From Croceicoccus sp. YJ47 (lineage in GTDB: Bacteria; Pseudomonadota; Alphaproteobacteria; Sphingomonadales; Sphingomonadaceae), in NCBI RefSeq assembly GCF_016745095.1, contig NZ_CP067087.1:996501-1060500 (forward strand): a stretch of 64,000 bases of DNA, given 5' to 3'. A program made the translations under genes and the position numbers. Numbering within the stretch: position 1 is the stretch's first letter; each line of letters opens with the position of its first letter. The notes beneath the pieces were generated by a model. It was not told the DNA's origin and did no database searches. It was given only the letters and a program-made list of their open reading frames with translations. Below are positions 56,822 to 64,000 of this stretch, in pieces.

Positions 56822-56929
56822 CTTTTTGCCGCTTGGGTTTTGGCAGGCGCACACCTATCTCAGCATCAGAAATTCGAAGGGTGCGGCGCTGCTGCCGCGC
56901 TCTTTCCCACCGCAAAAGGAGAAGACCGC

Positions 56930-57496
56930 ATGGGTATCATCGGAAGCCAGATCAAGCCGTTCAACGCCACCGCCTATCAGGAAGGCAAGGATTTCTTCGA
57001 GGTTTCGGACAGCGACGTGAAGGGCCACTGGTCGGTATTCTTCTTCTATCCCGCCGACTTCACCTTCGTCTGCCCGACCGAGCTCGAAGATCTCGCCGGT
57101 CAGTACGACACGCTCAAGAACATGGATGTCGAGGTGTATTCGGTTTCGACCGACACGCATTTCAGCCACAAGGCATGGCACGACACCTCGGACAAGATCG
57201 GCAAGATCAAGTTCCCGATGCTCGGCGATCAGCTCCACACGCTGTCGAACAATTTCGGCGTCCTGCGTGAGGAAATGGGCCTCGCCGACCGTGCGACCTT
57301 CCTCGTCGATCCCGACGGCGTGATCCAGGTCATGGAAATCACGAGCGAAGGCGTCGGCCGTAACGCCAAGGAACTGGTCCGCAAGATCAAGGCCGCGCAA
57401 TATGTCCGCGCCAACCCGGGCCAGGTCTGCCCCGCGAACTGGGAAGAAGGCAGCGACACGCTGGCGCCCTCGCTGGATCTCGTCGGCAAGATCTAA
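56930..57496 (+). CDS. ahpC: Alkyl hydroperoxide reductase subunit C (peroxiredoxin)
   Basis: 188 residues of typical 2-Cys peroxiredoxin: peroxidatic C48 in FTFVCPTEL, resolving C167 in GQVCPANW. It reduces hydrogen and organic peroxides and is recharged by AhpF. Start 56930 follows AAAGGAG. Its spacer to ahpF contains two hairpins. Confidence 0.95.
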   Translation: MGIIGSQIKPFNATAYQEGKDFFEVSDSDVKGHWSVFFFYPADFTFVCPTELEDLAGQYDTLKNMDVEVYSVSTDTHFSHKAWHDTSDKIGKIKFPMLGDQLHTLSNNFGVLREEMGLADRATFLVDPDGVIQVMEITSEGVGRNAKELVRKIKAAQYVRANPGQVCPANWEEGSDTLAPSLDLVGKI

Positions 57497-57501
57497 ACGT
57501 T

Positions 57502-57568
57502 TCGCCCTTTTTCGTAAGGGCCATGACGATGCGCGCGGCCCGGGGTGGGATACGCCGCCCCGGGCCGT
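57502..57568 (+). terminator. Tandem hairpins between ahpC and ahpF
   Basis: GCCCTT...AAGGGC (near 57504-57521) and the stronger CGGCCCGGGG (57536-57545) with CCCCGGGCCG (57558-57567), a 10-bp perfect stem. They could partly end transcription or stabilise the ahpC transcript, lowering ahpF expression. Confidence 0.55.
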
Positions 57569-57614
57569 GCTGCGTCCGGCCTCCGCGCAACAATCAGCTT
57601 AACAGGAAACAGAC

Positions 57615-59213
57615 ATGCTCGACGCCAATCTGAAGCAGCAGCTGCAAAACTATCTCGGCAATCTCAAGACGCCGATCGAGCTTGTCGCCAGCCTTGGCGA
57701 CGATGCAAAATCGGCCGAAACGAAGGAACTGCTGGACGAAATCGCGTCCCAGTCGAACAAGGTCACCGTGGTCGAGGGCGGCACGAACGCCCGCAAGCCC
57801 AGCTTCGACATTCGCCGCGCGGACGATCATTCCGCCTCCGTCACCTTTGCGGGCCTGCCGCTGGGACACGAATTCACCTCGCTGGTGCTCGCGCTGCTGT
57901 GGGCCGGCGGCCATCCGCCCAAGGTCGATGCCGATGTGATCGAACAGATCCGCAATCTCGACGGCCAGTTCGATTTCGAAATGTATTTCTCGCTGTCCTG
58001 CCACAATTGCCCCGACGTGGTGCAGGCCCTGACGCTGATGGCGATCTACAACCCCAACGTCACCGCCACGCTGATCGAGGGCGGCACGTACAAGGACGAG
58101 GTCGAAAAGCACGACGTCATGGCCGTGCCTGCGGTCTATCTCAACGGCGAACCCTTTGCGAACGGGCGCATGGACGTGAAGGAGATCCTGGCCAAGGTGG
58201 ACACCGGCGCGTCGGCGCGTGCGGCGGAAAAGCTCGCGGCGAAGGATGCGTTCGAGGTGCTCGTCATCGGCGGCGGCCCGGCGGGCGCGTCGGCGGCGAT
58301 CTACACCGCGCGAAAAGGGTTCAGCACCGGCATCGCGGCGCAGCGTTTCGGCGGGCAAGTGATGGACACGATGGGGATCGAGAATTTCATCTCCGTCGAT
58401 TACACCGAAGGCCCGAAACTGGCCGCCGCGCTCGAAAACCACGTTGCGCAATATGACATCGACGTGATGAACCTTCAGAATGCGAGCAAGTTCGTGCCCG
58501 CCACGCAAAAGGGCGGCCTGCACGAAGTCCTGTTCGACAATGGCGCATCGCTGAAGGCGCGGTCGGTGATCATCACCACCGGGGCCCGCTGGCGCCAGCT
58601 CGGCGTGCCGGGCGAGGAGGAGTACAAGAACAAGGGCGTCGCCTATTGCCCGCACTGCGACGGGCCGCTGTACAAGGGCAAGCGCGTCGGCGTGATCGGC
58701 GGCGGCAATTCCGGCGTGGAGGCGGCGATCGACCTTGCCAATATCGTCGGCCATGTCACGCTGATCGAATTCGACAGCCAGCTGCGGGCCGATTCGGTGC
58801 TGGTCGACAAGCTGAAGAGCTTTGCCAATGTCGAGATCGTCACCTCCGCGCAGACCACCGAGGTCACCGGCGACGGCAAGAAGATGAACGGCCTCGTCTA
58901 CAAGGACCGCGACAGCGGCGAGGAGCGCAAGGTCGATCTCGACGGCGTGTTCGTGCAGATCGGGCTCGTCCCCAACAGCGAATGGCTGAAGGACAGCGGC
59001 ATTGATCTGTCGGATCGCGGCGAGGTGAAGATCGACGAGCGCGGCGCCACCAACCTGCCCGGCGTGTTCGCGGCGGGCGACGTGACCACCGTGCCGTACA
59101 AGCAGATCGTCATCGCCATGGGCGAAGGGTCGAAGGCGGCATTGTCGGCATTCGACTACATCATCCGCACCGAACCGGCGGAGGAGATCGCCGCGGCGGC
59201 GCAGGCGGCCTGA
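57615..59213 (+). CDS. ahpF: Alkyl hydroperoxide reductase subunit F
   Basis: 532 residues: N-terminal thioredoxin-like domain with C129-HN-C132 (SCHNCP), FAD domain [21 protein letters not shown] (near 214), and NAD(P)H domain [19 protein letters not shown] with the redox pair in YCPHCDGPL (near 345). It transfers electrons from NAD(P)H to AhpC. Start 57615 follows AACAGGAAAC. A hairpin terminator follows. Confidence 0.95.
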   Translation: MLDANLKQQLQNYLGNLKTPIELVASLGDDAKSAETKELLDEIASQSNKVTVVEGGTNARKPSFDIRRADDHSASVTFAGLPLGHEFTSLVLALLWAGGHPPKVDADVIEQIRNLDGQFDFEMYFSLSCHNCPDVVQALTLMAIYNPNVTATLIEGGTYKDEVEKHDVMAVPAVYLNGEPFANGRMDVKEILAKVDTGASARAAEKLAAKDAFEVLVIGGGPAGASAAIYTARKGFSTGIAAQRFGGQVMDTMGIENFISVDYTEGPKLAAALENHVAQYDIDVMNLQNASKFVPATQKGGLHEVLFDNGASLKARSVIITTGARWRQLGVPGEEEYKNKGVAYCPHCDGPLYKGKRVGVIGGGNSGVEAAIDLANIVGHVTLIEFDSQLRADSVLVDKLKSFANVEIVTSAQTTEVTGDGKKMNGLVYKDRDSGEERKVDLDGVFVQIGLVPNSEWLKDSGIDLSDRGEVKIDERGATNLPGVFAAGDVTTVPYKQIVIAMGEGSKAALSAFDYIIRTEPAEEIAAAAQAA

Positions 59214-59236
59214 ACCGGCGCGATTACCCGAGAAAC

Positions 59237-59270
59237 GGGGCGGCGGCCATTGCGGTCGTCGCCCTTTTTT
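59237..59270. terminator. Terminator after ahpF
   Basis: GGGGCGGCGGCC ... GGTCGTCGCCC hairpin ending in CCTTTTTT at 59263-59270; it lies between ahpF (+) and the Smr-domain gene (-). Confidence 0.8.
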
Positions 59271-59279
59271 CATGCGCGC

Positions 59280-59837
59280 CTATCGCCGCTTGCGCAGGAC
59301 CAGATAGACCGCACCATCTCCCCCGTGTCGGCGATGGGCATTGCGCACCGCGACGATGTCGGACGCGTGCGGCCCCGCCGCCAGCCAGTCGAGGAATTTC
59401 GCGCGGATGGCGCCGCGTCTCTCGGCCCGGTCGGCGGCATCGACGGGCCGCGCCTTTCCCGTAACGATCAGCACCACGCGCGCGCCCATCGCCTTGGCCT
59501 GCGCCAGCCCGCGATCCAGCCGGCGATAGGCGGTGTCGAGAGTGTGGCCATGCAGGTCGAGCGTAAAATCGGGCACGATGGCGGCGCGGCTCATCCGTTT
59601 TTCCCAAGACGAATCGAGCGTGCCGCCGCCCTCGCGCATGGGCACAGGCTGCGGGGTGGTGCGTGGCGGGGTGCGGCGCTGTGGCTTTGCGGGTTTTGGC
59701 GGGGCGGGCGCGGGTTTCGCCTCTTTCATCGTGGGCGGCGGGGCGGGCCGCTTGCGCCCTTCCATCGGCGTCACCGTCGCGGCGAGCGCGGCCCAGGCGC
59801 GCTGCTCCTCCGCGCTCAGCCCCCGTGGCGCCCTCAT
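59280..59837 (-). CDS. Smr-domain protein
   Basis: 185 residues: a Pro/Lys-rich disordered N-terminus (about 1-95, AEEQRAWAALAATV, PAPPPTMKEAKPAP) and a C-terminal Smr domain (DFTLDLHGHTLDTAYRRL, VLIVTGKARPVDA, HGGDGAVYLVLR) of the MutS2-like nicking or RNA-cutting family. The DLHGH motif is intact. Start 59837 lies inside the mltA stop region, overlapping by 4 bases. Confidence 0.85.
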   Translation of the reverse strand: MRAPRGLSAEEQRAWAALAATVTPMEGRKRPAPPPTMKEAKPAPAPPKPAKPQRRTPPRTTPQPVPMREGGGTLDSSWEKRMSRAAIVPDFTLDLHGHTLDTAYRRLDRGLAQAKAMGARVVLIVTGKARPVDAADRAERRGAIRAKFLDWLAAGPHASDIVAVRNAHRRHGGDGAVYLVLRKRR

Positions 59838-61066
59838 CGCGGCGCGATACGCGCCAGCGTCCCCTTGGGCAGGAGCAGAAGCGTGCGCGCCTCGCTGCTC
59901 ATCGCGCCGGCGGTGGCCTTCGCCATCTCGCCCGCGCCCCAGAACGTGTCGAACCGCCCCGCCCCCTTGATCGCGCCGCCGGTGTCCTGCGCAATCCACA
60001 GCCCGTCGGCACGGTCGTTCGCCGCGTCGATCCAGACCGGCGCGCCGAGCGGCGTGAACCGCGGATCGGCCGCGACACTCACACGCGGACGCACCGGCAC
60101 GCCCAATGCGCCCAGCGGCCCATCGCCCGTCAGCTCGCGGAAAAAGACCCAGCTCTGATTCTCGTTCATGATGGCATCGGCTTCGCCCGGATTGGCGCGG
60201 AGCCAGTCGACGATCCCCTGCATCGTTGCTTCGCCCGGTGCGAACACGCCGCGTTCGCGCAATGTGCGACCGATGGCGGTATAGCCGCGCCCGTTCTGCC
60301 CGGCATAGCCGATGCGCAGGACCGAACCATCGGGGGCGATCAGCTGCCCCGAACCCTGAATCTGGAGGAAGAAGAAATCGATGGCGTCGGCGGCCCAGGC
60401 GATCACCGGCGCCCGCCCGTCGAGCGCCCCGGCGACGATCTCCGCCCGTTCGAAATAGGGTACGAACCGCCCATCCTCGTACCGGCCCAGCGGTGCGCGC
60501 CCGCCGCCCGCATAGTCCGACTGACGGACCAGATCGGTCGGCATGCCATAGACCGGCACGTCGAAGCCGGGCTGCCGGTTGCGAACCCCGGCAATGCGCG
60601 GTTCGAAATATCCGGTGACGAAGCCATCGTTGCCGCCCACGATCGCGGTTTCGAAAAACTCCCGGAAAAACCGCGACGCAGAACCGGCATAGCCCGGCGC
60701 GGCGGCGCAGGCGCGCGTCCAGTCGGCCGCGATGCCGCTGCTATCCGAGCGGGACAGAAGCGCCGGACACGATTCGATAAAGGACCGCCGCGCCGCATCC
60801 GCCTCACCCTCGCGAACGGTGTCGTAACCGGCGGAGGCCAGCAATGCGCCAATGTCGGGACCGGGATAGAGGCCGGCGTCCCGCGCGCTCACCGCCTCCG
60901 CGCCGACGCGTACCGGGGGCGTGGGCCATGCCGGTTCGGGCGGGCTTTGCGTGACGGGTGCGGGCGGGGTCGCGGGGGGCGGCGCGCGGGGCGGCCCCTC
61001 GACCGAAGGAACCACCGCGCACGCGGAAAGCGCGATCATCGCGGGCAGGACGGACAATGCGCGCAT
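59834..61066 (-). CDS. mltA: Membrane-bound lytic transglycosylase A
   Basis: 410 residues: lipoprotein leader ALSVLPAMIALSAC (lipid Cys at 16), a Pro-rich linker (about 17-50), then the MltA domain with VTGYFEPRIAGVRN, the RGYTAIGRTL region, SWVFFREL and GAPVWIDA, followed by the barrel end AQDTGGAIKG...FWG. It cuts glycan strands to anhydromuropeptides in the periplasm. The stop overlaps the Smr gene by 4 bases. Confidence 0.9.
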   Translation of the reverse strand: MRALSVLPAMIALSACAVVPSVEGPPRAPPPATPPAPVTQSPPEPAWPTPPVRVGAEAVSARDAGLYPGPDIGALLASAGYDTVREGEADAARRSFIESCPALLSRSDSSGIAADWTRACAAAPGYAGSASRFFREFFETAIVGGNDGFVTGYFEPRIAGVRNRQPGFDVPVYGMPTDLVRQSDYAGGGRAPLGRYEDGRFVPYFERAEIVAGALDGRAPVIAWAADAIDFFFLQIQGSGQLIAPDGSVLRIGYAGQNGRGYTAIGRTLRERGVFAPGEATMQGIVDWLRANPGEADAIMNENQSWVFFRELTGDGPLGALGVPVRPRVSVAADPRFTPLGAPVWIDAANDRADGLWIAQDTGGAIKGAGRFDTFWGAGEMAKATAGAMSSEARTLLLLPKGTLARIAPR

Positions 61067-61098
61067 GATCTGCCTGCTCCCGAACGGGGTCGCGGGGA

Positions 61099-61770
61099 TC
61101 AGCCCTCGCCGGTTTCGTCGAGCAGCCAGTCCGGACGCGCCGCGTTCACCCGACGGCTGAAGGTCCAGATATCGTGGCTTTCCACCGCATCGTCGAGCGA
61201 GCCTGCGATCATGTTGCCATCGCGATCGGTCGTCATGGCCGCGATGTCGGCGGCGAAACGCACGGTGATGCGGGCCATCGGGGCGTCGTATTCGGCGGAA
61301 ACGATTTCGGCTTCCTCGATCCGGATGAGGCGGTTCTGCACCGATTCGCCGGCGTCCTCGCGCGCGTCGATCGCCGCGGCAAAGCTGGCGTAGACATCGT
61401 CGTCGCACAATTCGTTGAGCGTTTCGCGGTCGCCCTTCCAGAACGCCTCGAGGATCATGCCATAGGCACCGCGCGCCCCTTCGAGGAACAGCGCCGGGGT
61501 GAAATTGCGGTCCGCGGTGGCGATTTCGCGCACGCCGCGCTGCGCGCCGAGAGGAACGCCCGAAAGCGCCCGTTCGAGCGCGGATTGCGGCTGCTCTCCC
61601 GCCGCACCGCCGCGTTCGCCGCCGGGCAAGGCCTGCGGATTGCGGGGCTGCGGACGCGGCACCTGCCGGCCCAGCATTTCCTCCTCATGCTCCGCCCGGC
61701 GCCCCAGCACCGAGTAGAGCTTGTAGCCGAGGAAAGCGGCAATCATGGCAAGAATGATGATTTGGACCAC
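61099..61770 (-). CDS. Tim44/TimA family protein
   Basis: 223 residues with an N-terminal membrane helix (QIIILAMIAAFLGYKLY), a basic/Pro/Gln-rich linker, and a Tim44-like domain (FLEGARGAYGMILEAFWKGDRETL and AEIVSAEYDAPMARITVRF) that resembles the C-terminal domain of mitochondrial Tim44. The bacterial forms are inner-membrane proteins with a role in envelope maintenance that is not settled. Start is GTG 61770, giving VVQIIIL; it precedes mltA in the same direction. Confidence 0.85.
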   Translation of the reverse strand: MVQIIILAMIAAFLGYKLYSVLGRRAEHEEEMLGRQVPRPQPRNPQALPGGERGGAAGEQPQSALERALSGVPLGAQRGVREIATADRNFTPALFLEGARGAYGMILEAFWKGDRETLNELCDDDVYASFAAAIDAREDAGESVQNRLIRIEEAEIVSAEYDAPMARITVRFAADIAAMTTDRDGNMIAGSLDDAVESHDIWTFSRRVNAARPDWLLDETGEG

Positions 61771-62076
61771 GAAATTTCATCCGTTTCATGCATGGCGCCG
61801 CACGGGAATCTTCCGGATGCGACGGGATTTGAGATTAGCCTGCCCTAAATAGGAAAGGATTACAAATCGACAATATCGGCGGTTTTACATGGGTTCCCTT
61901 CGCATGCCCGCTCTCTATGCGCCATGAACGTCGCGCTACGCCGGTTCTCGTATCGGTTGAAGCGTTCGCGGGGGGGTGCTAACTCGCGCCGGAAACCATC
62001 GGCGGACGCGGGCGCGGGGCGGATCTCCGCCGAAAAATCGCGCCACTTCCCGCCCATCACGGAAAGCGAATCGAAC
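61771..62076. other. 306-bp divergent spacer (Tim44-like gene / secB)
   Basis: It contains no supported gene. It must hold promoters for both directions. The in-frame extension upstream of secB (from ATG 61924) is basic and without family likeness, so I treat it as non-coding. Confidence 0.5.
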
Positions 62077-62610
62077 ATGGCCGACGAAGGCAACATCCTC
62101 ACCGATCTGGACGGCAATCAGGGCGCGGCGAACGGCGCCGACAATCAGCCCGCGATCGGCCTGATCTCGCAATATATCAAGGATCTCTCGGTCGAGAATC
62201 CGAATGCGCCGAAAAGTTACCAGTTCAAGTCGCAGCCGCAGCTCGACGTGCAGCTCAACATCAATGCGCAGGGCATCGACGGCGAGGTCCACGAGGTCAC
62301 GCTCAAGATCACCGTCACGGCCAAGGCGAACGAGGGCACGAGCTATATCGTCGATCTCGACTATTGCGGGCTCATCGGCATGCGCAACGTGCCCGACGAC
62401 CAGGCGCACGCGTTCCTCTATGCCGAGGCGCCGCGCATCCTGTTCCCCTTTGCCCGCCGCATCATTGCCGATGCCGTGCGCGATCTCGGTTTTGCGCCGC
62501 TGCTGCTCGACCCCGTCGATTTTCAGGGGCTCTACGTGCAGCAGCTGAATCAGCGGCAGGCCGAACAGGGCGGCATGGGCGCGGGCACCCCGCCCACCGG
62601 CAACGCCTGA
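62077..62610 (+). CDS. secB: Protein-export chaperone SecB
   Basis: 177 residues of SecB, which keeps preproteins unfolded and hands them to SecA. The core runs from IGLISQYIKDLSVENPNAP through VTLKITVTAKANEGTSY, IVDLDYCGLI and APRILFPFARRIIADAVRDLGF. Start 62077 (MADEGNILTD) follows a GGAAAG site at distance. A Gly/Pro-rich tail ends the protein. murJ begins 28 bases after its stop. Confidence 0.93.
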   Translation: MADEGNILTDLDGNQGAANGADNQPAIGLISQYIKDLSVENPNAPKSYQFKSQPQLDVQLNINAQGIDGEVHEVTLKITVTAKANEGTSYIVDLDYCGLIGMRNVPDDQAHAFLYAEAPRILFPFARRIIADAVRDLGFAPLLLDPVDFQGLYVQQLNQRQAEQGGMGAGTPPTGNA

Positions 62611-62638
62611 CCCCACCGGCCCAACAGGAACGCCGGGC

Positions 62639-64000
62639 GTGAGCCTTGTCCGCAATGTCGGCACGATCGGGGGGCTGACCGCGCTCAGCCGGGTCTTCGG
62701 CTTCGTGCGCGACATGCTGCTCGCCCGCGTGCTGGGCGCAGGGATGGCGGCGGACGCGTTTCAGCTCGCCTTCATCCTGCCCAATACGTTCCGGCGCCTG
62801 TTTGCAGAGGGCGCGTTTTCGGTCGCCTTCGTGCCGATGTACACGCGCCGCCTGCATGCCGAGGGAGACGAGGGCGGCGATCTGGCCGCCCAGAAATTCG
62901 CCAATGACGTGATGGCGGTGTTCATCTGGGTGCTGCTCGGCTTTTCCGCCCTCGCGATGCTGGCCATGCCGGGCATCGTCTGGCTGCTGGCCAGCGAGTT
63001 TCAGGAGATCCCCGGCAAGTTCGAATTGTCGGTGACGCTCGCCCGGATCACCTTCCCCTATCTCGCGCTGGTGAGCATGGTGGCGATGCTGTCGGGCGTG
63101 CTGAATGCGCGGTCGCAATTCGCGCCGGGCGCGTTCGTGCCGGTTTTGCTCAACGTGGTGCTGATCGCCGGGATCGGCGTGGGTTACGCCCTGCGCGGGG
63201 ACGATGGCGACAATATGGTGGTCGCCTATGCGCTGGCGGTGGCGGTCACGCTCGCCGGGGTGGCGCAGCTTGTCTATATGGTGTGGGCGACGCGGCGTTC
63301 GGGGGTAAAGCTGATCCTGCGCCTGCCGAAATTCACGCCGGAGGTGAAGCGGCTCGCCATGCTGATCCTGCCGGCCACCTTCGGCGCGGGGATTTACCAG
63401 GTCAGCCAGTTCGTCGACACGTTCTTTGCGACTTCGCTGCCGCAGGGCTCGCTCACCCTGCTCAAACTCGCGGACAGGCTGAATCAGATGCCGCTGGGCA
63501 TTGTCGGCATCGCGCTGGGCACGGCGATCCTGCCGATGCTCGCCCGCCATATTCAGACCGACGACCGCGCCGGGGCGCAGCGGTTGCAGGCCAATGCGGT
63601 GGAGATCGCGCTCCTCCTCACCCTGCCCGCCGCGGTCGCGCTGGCGATCTGCGCGCCGGCATTCACCGCCGCGTTCTTCGTCGGCGGGCAGATGACGGAG
63701 GCGAACGGCGACACGATGGCGAATATCGTCGTCGCGCTGGTCGCCGGGCTGCCGGCCTACGTGCTGGTCAAGGTGTTTCAACCGGCATTCTTCAGCCGGG
63801 AGGACACGCGCACGCCGGTATGGATCGCGGCGGCGGCGCTCATCATCAATATCGCCATCAATTTCTACGTCGTGCCGCGCTACGGCATCGTCGGGCTCGC
63901 GGCGGCGACGGCATTTACCGCATCGCTCAACGCCGGGATGCTCTACGTCCTGTTGCACCGGCGGGACTGGTTCCGGATCGATGGCAGGCTCATCGGCAAA
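62639..64000 (+). CDS. murJ: Lipid II flippase MurJ, truncated by window edge
   Basis: GTG 62639 opens a frame with no stop to the end of the window, 454 codons. The sequence reads NVGTIGGLTALSRVFGFVRDMLLARVLGAG, then FRRLFAEGAFSVAFVPMYTRR, both characteristic of MviN/MurJ, and 12 or more membrane helices follow. MurJ flips the peptidoglycan precursor lipid II across the inner membrane. Full-length proteins have about 510-530 residues, so some 60-70 are missing at the right edge. Confidence 0.92.
   Translation, partial: MSLVRNVGTIGGLTALSRVFGFVRDMLLARVLGAGMAADAFQLAFILPNTFRRLFAEGAFSVAFVPMYTRRLHAEGDEGGDLAAQKFANDVMAVFIWVLLGFSALAMLAMPGIVWLLASEFQEIPGKFELSVTLARITFPYLALVSMVAMLSGVLNARSQFAPGAFVPVLLNVVLIAGIGVGYALRGDDGDNMVVAYALAVAVTLAGVAQLVYMVWATRRSGVKLILRLPKFTPEVKRLAMLILPATFGAGIYQVSQFVDTFFATSLPQGSLTLLKLADRLNQMPLGIVGIALGTAILPMLARHIQTDDRAGAQRLQANAVEIALLLTLPAAVALAICAPAFTAAFFVGGQMTEANGDTMANIVVALVAGLPAYVLVKVFQPAFFSREDTRTPVWIAAAALIINIAINFYVVPRYGIVGLAAATAFTASLNAGMLYVLLHRRDWFRIDGRLIGK

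Noticed and set aside
61924-62076. 51-residue N-terminal extension of SecB
   Set aside because: The extension is Arg/Ser-rich without SecB character, and ATG 62077 gives the usual protein.

Overview
This 64 kb window is high-GC DNA whose core genes point to an alphaproteobacterium of the order Sphingomonadales, probably Erythrobacteraceae-like. The evidence is gene content and neighbourhoods (GapR/DUF2312, DUF1244, secB-Tim44-mltA-Smr, aspartokinase next to ubiG, a ruvC-ruvA-ruvB cluster with yebC) and the protein sequences as I read them. No search was run, so the genus is open.

Positions 1-6050 are accessory DNA. After a 5'-truncated gene of unknown function comes a visibly AT-richer stretch of small genes: a coupled pair with a DUF2335 membrane protein, a decayed thermonuclease-like gene, an HNH/endonuclease VII-like protein, a small secreted twin CX3C protein, a 5'-eroded conserved gene, an HTH-like small protein and a lone PD-(D/E)XK nuclease. 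Positions 6200-14550 are the right half of a degraded T7-like prophage in the order capsid, small virion protein, truncated tail-tube adaptor, remnant of a polyvalent internal protein, tail fibre with a beta-helix, membrane/holin-like genes, GH24 endolysin, and nested i-/o-spanin. Portal, scaffold, terminase, tail tube B and integrase are absent from the window.

From 14.9 kb onward the window is chromosomal core: stress/phosphate (ppx), rRNA methylation (rlmE), a membrane-anchored cytochrome c, phenylalanine synthesis (pheA), an isoaspartyl peptidase, a class A beta-lactamase with a GNAT gene, a CorA/ZntB transporter, isoprenoid synthesis (ispG), two convergent L,D-transpeptidases, aconitase, the ruv operon with yebC, pyruvate kinase, a TonB receptor, a threonine aldolase-like enzyme, an EamA exporter, pepN, peptidoglycan editing factor, katG, lysC, ubiG, aroC, the ahpC-ahpF peroxidase pair, mltA, a Tim44-like protein, secB, and a murJ gene running off the right edge. 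Peroxide defence (katG, ahpC, ahpF) may share a regulator: a near-identical 15-bp dyad lies upstream of both katG and ahpC. Cell-wall turnover is well represented (two Ldt, MltA, PgeF, MurJ, beta-lactamase).

Many core genes carry one single-base indel or an in-frame stop (ppx, pheA, ispG, both ldt genes, acnA twice, ruvA, pepN). Several of these are normally essential, so consensus errors in the assembly are the most economical explanation. The same doubt applies to frameshifts inside the prophage, but not to its larger deletions.
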